Positions 57,713 to 64,000 of a stretch of 64,000 bases of DNA are shown here, piece after piece (the first letter of the stretch is position 1; each line of letters opens with the position of its first letter). The DNA comes from Ancistrus triradiatus (taxonomy: Eukaryota > Chordata > Actinopteri > Siluriformes > Loricariidae): NCBI GenBank assembly GCA_025084515.1, contig JAJAGP010003206.1:1-64000 (forward strand), given 5' to 3'. The translations under genes were made by a program, and so were the position numbers. Under the pieces are notes generated by a model. It had not been told where the DNA came from, did no database searches, and was given only the letters and a program-made list of their open reading frames with translations.

Positions 57713-58309
57713 AGAACAGACTGAAGGGGACATACAAAGTATGTAGAGAAACAGATGGGACTACAGTCTGTAACTGTAGAACTACAAAGTGCTTCTATAA
57801 ATTAAGTAAAGCTGATAAAATGGACATTGAGTGTAGAAACAAGGAGGTGTACCTAATAAAGTAACCGGTGAGTGTAGGTATATAATACAGTTATTCTTAA
57901 ACCCTGTGATGTGGAAGGGATAACTGCCTCCAAAATAATTATTTTAAAAAATGTTTTAGATTGCTAACCAAATACTATAAAGGTTATTATTATGGTTACA
58001 ACTAATGTCTAAACCAAGTCTGTATTTGGTGGAATCACCATTTGGCATTAACAATGATGCACTTTTAGAAGGAAATCAGTTGGCAGGTTTTTCCAAGCAA
58101 CATCGACTTTACAAATGGACACTTTTATTCTGTGTAACCAGTTTATTATTGTTTACTTATCTTACACGATACACCTGGAAGTAATTATTGTCAACTAAAG
58201 AGTGGATGTGATCTGTTAGTTATTATGTTATTATTTCTTTAAAAGCACAGCAGTATTTTTACTTCACGTAATCTTTCAAAAACTAACATATGGTTTATTA
58301 TATCTTATT
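57713..58309. other. Spacer with F4 right end
   Basis: 57795-57880 ends GTGTACCTAATAAAGTAACC and GGTGAGTGTA, the right terminus of Tc1-like family F4. Nothing else is recognised. Confidence 0.65.
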
Positions 58310-58395
58310 TGTTTATTTGGTTTATTTAACGTCGCCATCAGTTGCCATTTCAGTGACACACACAAGGTTACATCAAAACTAGTCAAATATATATA

Positions 58396-60252
58396 CTGGT
58401 CCTTCTCAAAAAATTAGCATATTGTGATGAAGAGCTAATTCTTTTCTGTAATGTAAATGATAAAAAATTTTACTTTCATATATTTTAGATTCATTGCACA
58501 CCAACTGAAATATTTCAAGTCTTTTTTTATTAAATTGTTTTAATACAGATGATTTGGCATACACAGCCTCATGAAACCCAAATTCCTGTCTCACAAAATT
58601 AGCATATTTCATCCGACCACCAATAAAGAAAAGAGTTTTTAATACAAAAAAAGTCAACCTTCAGATTATTATGTTCATTTATGCACTCAATTACTTGGTC
58701 GAGAATTCCTTTTGGCAGAAATTGACTGCTTCATATATTTTAGATTCATTGCACACCAACTGAAATATTTCAAGTCTTTTATTGTTTTAATACTGATGAT
58801 TTTGGCATACAGCTCATGAAAACCCAAAATTCCTATCTCACAAAATTAGCAAATCATGAAAAGGTTCTCTAAACGAGCTATTAACCTAATCACCTGAATC
58901 AACGAATTAGCTCTAAACACCTGCAAAAGATTCCTGAGGCTTTTGAAAACTCCCAGCCTGGTTCATTACTCAAAACCGCAATCATGGGTAAGACTGCCGA
59001 CCTGACTGCTGTCCAGAAGGCCATCATTGACACCCTCAAGCAAGAGGGTAAGACACAGAAAGAAATTTCTGAACGACTAGGCTGTTCCCAGAGTGCTGTA
59101 TCAAGGCACCTCAGTGGGAAGTCTGTGGGAAGGAAAAAGTGTGGCAGAAACGCTGCACAAACGAGAAGAGGTGACCGGACCCTGAGAAGGATTGTGGAGA
59201 AGAGCCGATTCCAGACCTTGGGGGACCTGCGGAAGCAGTGGACTGAGTCTGGAGTAGAAACATCCAGTGCCACCATGCACAGGCGTGTGCAGGAAATGGG
59301 CTACAGGTGCTGCATTCCCCAGGTCAAGCCACTTTTGAACCAGAAACAGTGGCAGAAGCGCCTGACCTGGGCTACAGAGAAGCAGCACTGGACTGTTGCT
59401 CAGTGGTCCAAAGTACTTTTTTCGGATGAAAGCAAATTTTGCATGTCATTCGAAAATCAAGGTGCCAGAGTCTGGAGGAAGACTGGGGAGAAGGAAATGC
59501 CAAAATGTCTGAAGTCCAGTGTCAAGTACCCACAGTCAGTGATGTTCTGGGGTGCCATGTCAGCTGCTGTGTTGGTCCACTATGTTTTATCAAAGGCAGG
59601 GTCAATGCATCTAGCTATCAGGAGATTTTGGAGCACTTCTGCTGAAGAGCTTTATGGAGATGAAGAGTTCATTTTTCAGCACGACCTGGCACCTGCTCAC
59701 AGTTCCAAAACCACTGGTAAATGGTTTACTGACCATGGTATTACTGTGCTCAATTGGCCTGCCAACTCTCCTGACCTGAACCCGATAGAGAATCTGTGGG
59801 ATATTGTGAAGAGAAAGTTGAGACGCGCAAGACCCAACACTCTGGATGAGCTTAAGGCCGCTATCAAAGCATCCTGGTCCTCCATAACACCTCAGCAGTG
59901 CCACAGGCTGATTGCCTCCATGCCACGCCGCATTGAAGCAGTCATTTCTGCAAAAGGATTCCTGACCAAGTATTGAGTGCATAAACATAAACATAATAAT
60001 CTGAAGGTTGACTTTTTTTGTATTAAAAACACTTTTCTTTTATTGGTCGGATGAAATATGCTAATTTTGTGAGAATTTTGGGTTTTCATGAGCTGTATGC
60101 CAAAATCATCAGTATTAAAACAATAAAAGACTTAAGTAAATATTCAGTTTGTGTGCAAATGAATCTCAAATATATGAAAGTTAAATTTTTATCATTACAT
60201 TACGGAAAAGAATTAACTTTATCACAATATGCTAATTTTTTGAGAAGGACCA

Positions 60253-60253
<1 letters not shown>
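58396..60253 (+). mobile_element. Tc1-like element, family F6, near-intact
   Basis: 1858 bp between TA dinucleotides (58394-58395 and 60254-60255). The terminal repeats match very well: CTGGTCCTTCTCAAAAAATT at the left and its complement at the right. The inverted repeats are long: 58396 to about 58733 pairs with about 59933 to 60253. The left arm therefore contains an antisense copy of the last about 15 transposase codons. A further direct copy of the outer arm sits at about 58733-58851. The motif AAAATTAGCAWAT occurs at 58408, 58595 and 58842 and inverted at about 60055 and 60226, so these are candidate transposase-binding repeats. Confidence 0.92.
58984..59976 (+). CDS. Tc1-like transposase, 330 codons
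   Basis: Cut-and-paste DDE transposase acting on the element's ends. Helix-turn-helix at residues 21-46 (GKTQKEISERLGCSQSAVSR), second DNA-binding part to about 110. Catalytic D148 (LFSDESKF), D234 (FQHDLAPAHS) and E269 (LNPIENLW): 34 residues between the last two, the DD34E spacing of Tc1. The end is ISAKGFLTKY then TGA. The ATG follows CAAAACCGCAATC, at the usual place for the family. Oddity: residues about 193-218 look wrong. In that span the +2 frame reads VGPLCFIKGRVNASSYQEIL, the typical Tc1 wording. A one-base loss near 59567 and a loss of about 11 bases near 59638 therefore seem to compensate each other. The full-length frame may not give an active enzyme. Confidence 0.88.
   Translation: MGKTADLTAVQKAIIDTLKQEGKTQKEISERLGCSQSAVSRHLSGKSVGRKKCGRNAAQTRRGDRTLRRIVEKSRFQTLGDLRKQWTESGVETSSATMHRRVQEMGYRCCIPQVKPLLNQKQWQKRLTWATEKQHWTVAQWSKVLFSDESKFCMSFENQGARVWRKTGEKEMPKCLKSSVKYPQSVMFWGAMSAAVLVHYVLSKAGSMHLAIRRFWSTSAEELYGDEEFIFQHDLAPAHSSKTTGKWFTDHGITVLNWPANSPDLNPIENLWDIVKRKLRRARPNTLDELKAAIKASWSSITPQQCHRLIASMPRRIEAVISAKGFLTKY

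Positions 60254-60305
<52 letters not shown>
60254..60305. repeat. (TA)n microsatellite
   Basis: About 26 TA units following the Tc1-like right end. The tract began at the target TA within the SINE's own AT stretch (58389-58395). Confidence 0.95.
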
Positions 60306-60308
<3 letters not shown>

Positions 60309-60487
60309 TCAACTCAATGCCAAATTAGCATAATCAATTAATCTAACTCACATGTCTTTGGGCTGTGGGAGGAAACCAGAGAGGACATGCAGACTCCACA
60401 CAGAAAGGACCCAGATCACTCCACCCTGGGATTGAACCCAGGACCATCTTGCTATAAGGCAGCAGTGCTACCCACTGAGCCACCCAA

Positions 60488-61246
60488 TAAGGACAAAAAC
60501 AGGTACTGTACATGTATTATATGCATACATATGTTACAAAACAAAACCTGCTGTGTGTAAGTTTGTGAACAGATGGGATGATAAGTCCTCAGTAACTTTC
60601 ACTCTGTCACTCCATTGTAGGGATATTGATAAGCATAGTTTGGTTTAGAAAAGCAATCCTTTTCTCCATCTTCTTGTACTCTCTTGGGTACACACAAGAT
60701 GGCATGCAACACAAATATAAGCCAGTGATTAAAAGATAACGACTGCAGGAAAGCAATTTCATCTCAGGCAGATTTTAATTGAGGTGCTGGCCAGCTCTGT
60801 TTCAGTCAGTATCCGTCTTTATAAGTCTCCTTGTTTCAACAAAACCATTGCGAAGGATGCAGATAAAAACCATTAAAGCTCTTTTTCTGCAGCACTGCTT
60901 GTACCTTCTGAAGATGCACAGACTCTGATAGCATGTGTTTAGTGACAGAGCTCCAGCCAATCTAAGACCAGCATCAGCTTCTAAAAGAAACCTGTAAACA
61001 AGAACTCTCTTTATAAAACCTTCCTGTGATCCACTTCATTCCATCTTCCGTTCCACTTACTCGCCTGCAAGCTGGCAGACTGCAGCGGAGCATTGCAAAT
61101 CACATCTCCACTTCAAACCAATAAGAATACTGAATAGAGTCATTGATGATACTGTTCACTTGTACTTTCTTCAACTTCTGTTAATGTCCAATGAAGTTCA
61201 ACTTCAACTTCATCTTCCATTTTCTGTGCTTTTTCAATTCTATGTA
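60488..61246. other. Non-genic DNA, possible conserved block
   Basis: No gene or known repeat. 60740-60910 is repeat-free and includes CAGATTTTAATTGAGGTGCT and ATGCAGATAAAAACC, so it could be conserved non-coding DNA. Confidence 0.45.
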
Positions 61247-61453
61247 CAATGGTACCCTGATTCTCGACCACCTTGGAACTTCTCGAATTCAGTTCTCAAC
61301 CCATTTTGACCTGAAAAATTTGTCTTGGTTCTCGCCATTTGCTCGGTACTCGGTGCACTTGCTTACACTTGTATGAGTCCAGCCGCGTGTCTTGTTTCAG
61401 CCAAAACTCGATTCACGATTCATGATTCACAAGTCATGATTCAGTACACAGTG
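61247..61453 (+). repeat. Repeat X left end
   Basis: After TA: CAATGGTACCCTGATTCTCG, matching 31880-32080 throughout (GAATTCAGTTCTCAACCCAT, ACTTGTATGAGTC, ATTCAGTACACAGTGATT). It is cut at about 61453 by LTR sequence. Confidence 0.8.
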
Positions 61454-61856
61454 ATTTTATTAGTGGTCACGCTGACCCTGGCTCGTGATGTTAGAGGTCA
61501 GCGTTGACTCATTCTTGCAGCGTGAGCTTGCTCAGCGCGATCACGCATGAGCCAGCCCTGATTTGGCATAATGCGCGTAAGTGGCGACACCTGTTGGTAG
61601 AGTTATTTAAGCACACCTTTTAGCCCACACAGCATCATCGGACTCTTTCACCCTCACACGGCATTTATTCTCGTGCAGCGCTAGCTGTTTTGTCAGAGAT
61701 AGAGGTAAGCTGGCGATTCGCAGATCTCCAGCTATGGGCAGTCAGAAGACTGAGGCTGCTCGGTAACCGTCAGGGCCTAGATTTAGTGTAAGGCAAGCTT
61801 TTCTAGCACTCACGGTTGCCGTTCTTCCTCGGCTGATTTTTGGGTTTGCTCGCTGC
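61454..61856 (+). repeat. LTR fragment (same family as 57130)
   Basis: TTATTAGTGGTCACGCTGAC to TTTGGGTTTGCTCGCTGC, matching the first about 400 bp of the LTR at 57130-57712 with scattered differences, including GTTATTTAAGCACACC. The poly(A) part is absent. It either belongs to the gypsy copy downstream or is a separate truncated insertion. Confidence 0.7.
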
Positions 61857-61989
61857 ACTCGCTGTTTGGTTTAAACAGCCATTAACGACGGATCTGCCCA
61901 GGGTGTTATCCTCAGCCACTGAAGTTGTTTTCTTTAGTAGTTTATTTTATTCTGTATTTTATTTTTTCTTTTATTTTAACTATATTTTT

Positions 61990-62650
61990 ATTACGGTCCA
62001 GGCTTCTGAAGCCGGAGGACGGCGCCGGCCGAGTCAACATGGCGGCCGAGCGACTATAAATAACGCCCCTTAAGTGCCGGCCGGCGGCGCACTATCAGCT
62101 CGTATACGCGACTACTCTTGCTTTGTTATACGGAGTTTTCAGTATCGGATTTTTGGTAGGGCTTAAAGGTACGACTGTTCCTAAAAGAGGATTAGCCGAG
62201 TAGAGTCTGGAGGCTCGAGGTGAATGTGTTAGGGCAGTAGATAGGAAGAGAAAGTTAACCGCTACTGACCTCACACTTCCTCATTTTTGTTGCTTTAGTC
62301 CGCTGCTGCTTGCTGTTGCCGATCGGCGGTTATTTTTTCCTCAGCATTCCCTGGCCTGACTGCCCGACTGCACTCCTCCTCTCAATCAGGAAGCCTGTTA
62401 TTACCGTTCCTCGTCCGGGTTCCTTACGCGTGCGCTCATTGCAGCACGTGGAAGCCGCCTCGGAGTCCCGGTCTCTGTCTGCCGAGGTCCGGTGTATGCG
62501 CATGTGCCATCGTCGGACGCTTTGGCTTCTCTCGAGTCTCTTCAGGGACCTCTGCGCTGCGCCTGCGCAGTACGCCTTCATCTTACGCTTCGTAGCGATC
62601 TCTCTTTTGTTCTTTTTCTCATTGTTTATTAGACCAAACACGTCGACACT
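61990..62650 (+). promoter_or_regulatory. CpG-rich promoter-like block
   Basis: Much richer in CG dinucleotides than anything else nearby. It has a YY1-type AACATGGCGGCC (about 62036-62047), a TATA-like GACTATAAATAACG (about 62052-62065) and an NRF1-like GCGCCTGCGCAG (about 62556-62567). It ends just before a gag-like ATG at 62660. It is probably the regulatory and leader region of the gypsy element, but a captured host promoter cannot be excluded. Confidence 0.4.
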
Positions 62651-62659
62651 GAGGAGCCC

Positions 62660-62766
62660 ATGGACCTGGCTAGGGCCGGTCCGACTTCTTCTTCGGGTAG
62701 CAGGACCAGATCGCCACGCAGGTCGGGAAATGTAGGGGCCAGGACCGGGCGGGGAGGTTGGTCCTA
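62660..62766 (+). pseudogene. Gag start scrap
   Basis: ATG at 62660 opens MDLARAGPTSSSGSRTRS-type sequence, stopping at TAG 62764-62766 after 34 codons. A normal gypsy gag is over 300 residues, so almost all of it is missing between here and the protease. Confidence 0.5.
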
Positions 62767-64000
62767 GATGTGCCTCCTCCTCCTCAGTCTGGCCTTTCCC
62801 TCTGGGCCAGCATCGATCTTGGATGGGCCTCCTTAGTTCTGGTCCGGGTCCTCATTGACTCAGGTGCCGCCAGCAATTTTATCGATGTTCGCCTTGCCCA
62901 ATGGCTTAATCTGCAGTTGGAGGCGCTCCAGCAACTCCGATCGTTCAGGGCCCTGAATGGGCGGTCCCTGGGTTGCGGACCCGTCACGCACCAGACCTTG
63001 CCCCTTAAAGTGGTCATTGGTGACCATGCTGAACAGCTGGTGTTCCTTGTCACCCAGACTCCTCACCACCAGCTGGTGTTGGGACTCCCTTGGCTGCGTG
63101 CCCACAACCCGCTCATCGACTGGCAGTCAGGGTCTGTATTTTCGTGGTCCCCCCGGTGCAAAGAAGCCTTCCTCATTCCTCCGTCTGCTCCTCCTGTGCA
63201 ACCGCCTGCATTGGACCTCTCCTCCATCCCTGCCCAGTACCGGGATTTGGGCAGGGTTTTCAGCAAAGGGGAGGCCCAGCTTCTTCCTCCGCATCATGAT
63301 TATGATTGCGCTATCAACCTCCTGCCCGGCACCTCCCCGCCTTGGGGGAGACTTTTCTCCCTCAACTGCTCCGAACAGGAGGCCATGCGGTCTTATATAG
63401 CAGAAGCTCTGTGGCTGGGCTTTATTCGACCGTCCGCTTCGCCAGCGGGGGCCGGTTTCTTTTTTGTGGCAAAGAAGGACGGGTCCCTTCATCCCTGCAT
63501 GGACTACCGGGGTCTTAACGCCATCACGATCAAGGACCGTTACCCCTTGCCTCTTATGAACTCGGCGTTTGAGGCACTCCAGGGGGCCAGCTTCTTCACC
63601 AAGCTGGACCTTCGGAGCGTCTACAACCTCGTCTGCATTCGGCAAGGGGATGAGTGGAAGACGGCCTTTCTCACACCTACAGGGCATTATGAATATCTGT
63701 TCATGCCCTTTGGGCTAATGAATGCCCCGGCCGTCTTCCAACGGCTCATTAATGACATCCTGCGGAAGGCCCTGGACTTTTACGTCTACATCTACCTTGA
63801 CGACATCCTGGTCTTTAGCAAGACCATGGAGGACCATGTCAGAAACGACAGCCAGCTTCTCCTCACCAACCGCCTGTTCGTGAAGCTCGAGAAGTCGGTG
63901 TTCCATGCTTCCTCCGTCCCTTTTTTGGGATTCGTAGTCTCCCATGGGGTCTTAAGCATGGACCCGGCCAAGACGCGGGCGGTGGCTGACTGGCCTCATC
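62701..64000 (+). CDS. Ty3/gypsy pol: protease and RT (partial)
   Basis: An open frame of about 433 codons running off the window, with no stop after TAG at 62698. Protease: catalytic LIDSGAASNFID at 62851-62886 (Asp codon 62857), with LGLPWLRAHNPLIDW as the second protease signature near 63080. RT: FFVAKKDGSLHPCMDYRGLN at about 63446-63506, KLDLRSVYNL near 63600, TPTGHYEYLFMPFGLMNAP near 63675, and catalytic YLDDILVFS with the Asp pair at 63799-63804. RNase H and integrase would lie beyond 64000. Gag is nearly absent. The Tyr-Asn change at LDLRSVYNL (usually AYN) is minor. The frame looks recently active in evolutionary terms. Confidence 0.9.

Larger units (their letters stand above)
58310..60487 (-). 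mobile_element. SINE S2 split by a Tc1-like element
   Basis: The two parts are 58310-58395 (TTTATTTAACGTCGCCATCA, GTGACACACACAAGGTTACA) and 60256-60487 (TAATCTAACTCACATGTCTT, GGGCTGTGGGAGGAAACC, ATTGAACCCAGGACC, CACTGAGCCACCC). They join into one reverse S2 copy when the Tc1-like element and AT tract are removed. This dates the Tc1-like insertion after the SINE. Confidence 0.85.

Noticed and set aside
58984..59976. Calling the F6 transposase fully intact and active
   Set aside because: An out-of-frame stretch at residues about 193-218 suggests compensating indels.
59611..59994. 127-codon minus ORF opposite the transposase
   Set aside because: Antisense shadow of the 330-codon Tc1-like transposase.
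62957..63400. 147-codon plus ORF
   Set aside because: It is a shadow frame over the gypsy protease/RT frame, which carries the catalytic motifs.

Overview
This window looks like non-coding DNA from a ray-finned (teleost) fish, probably intergenic or a large intron. The reason is its repeat content. It holds many copies of several Tc1/mariner families, tRNA-derived SINEs, RTE-like and L2/CR1-like LINE fragments, a hAT miniature element and several LTR/Ty3-gypsy remnants. I recognise no host exon, no cellular protein gene and no tRNA or rRNA gene. Family names come from recognising motifs by eye; no database was searched.

Layout. 1-5.1 kb is unremarkable AT-rich DNA. 5.1-8.4 kb is a nest: an old repeat (called X here) carries a minus-strand RTE-like LINE with a 10-bp target duplication, and the LINE carries a SINE. 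8.5-10.8 kb holds a SINE and two Tc1-like remnants. 13.3-15.3 kb is a mosaic of Tc1 pieces, a SINE and a solo LTR. 15.56-18.60 kb is a complete LTR-to-LTR element with a perfect 5-bp duplication; its interior is a gag scrap plus long tandem repeats. 21-32.7 kb holds more Tc1-like, SINE and pogo/Tigger-like copies. 34.3-37.3 kb is a minus-strand LTR element filled with tandem-repeat coding sequence. 38.2-40.3 kb holds two Tc1-like remnants, one carrying a SINE. 41.3-42.2 kb is a collapsed gypsy copy, with a zinc knuckle and a damaged protease joined to an LTR end. 44.1-45.5 kb holds a hAT miniature element and a Tc1-like element split by a LINE. 47.3-54.3 kb holds three copies of one Tc1 family. 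54.3-57.7 kb is a dense stack of miniature elements, a Tc1 copy split by an LTR, and another repeat-filled LTR element. 58.3-60.5 kb is a SINE split by a well-preserved Tc1-like element with a 330-codon transposase. 61.2-64.0 kb is a repeat X end, an LTR piece, a CpG-rich promoter-like block and an open gypsy pol frame (protease then reverse transcriptase) that runs off the window.

The sequences do not form a pathway; they record layered insertions. Two observations stand out. First, LTR elements here carry in-frame tandem-repeat ORFs where gag-pol would be expected, and two elements with apparently different LTRs share the same protein repeat. Second, the Tc1-like element at 58.4-60.3 kb has inverted repeats that reach into the transposase 3' end, and its apparently intact ORF hides a pair of compensating frameshifts.
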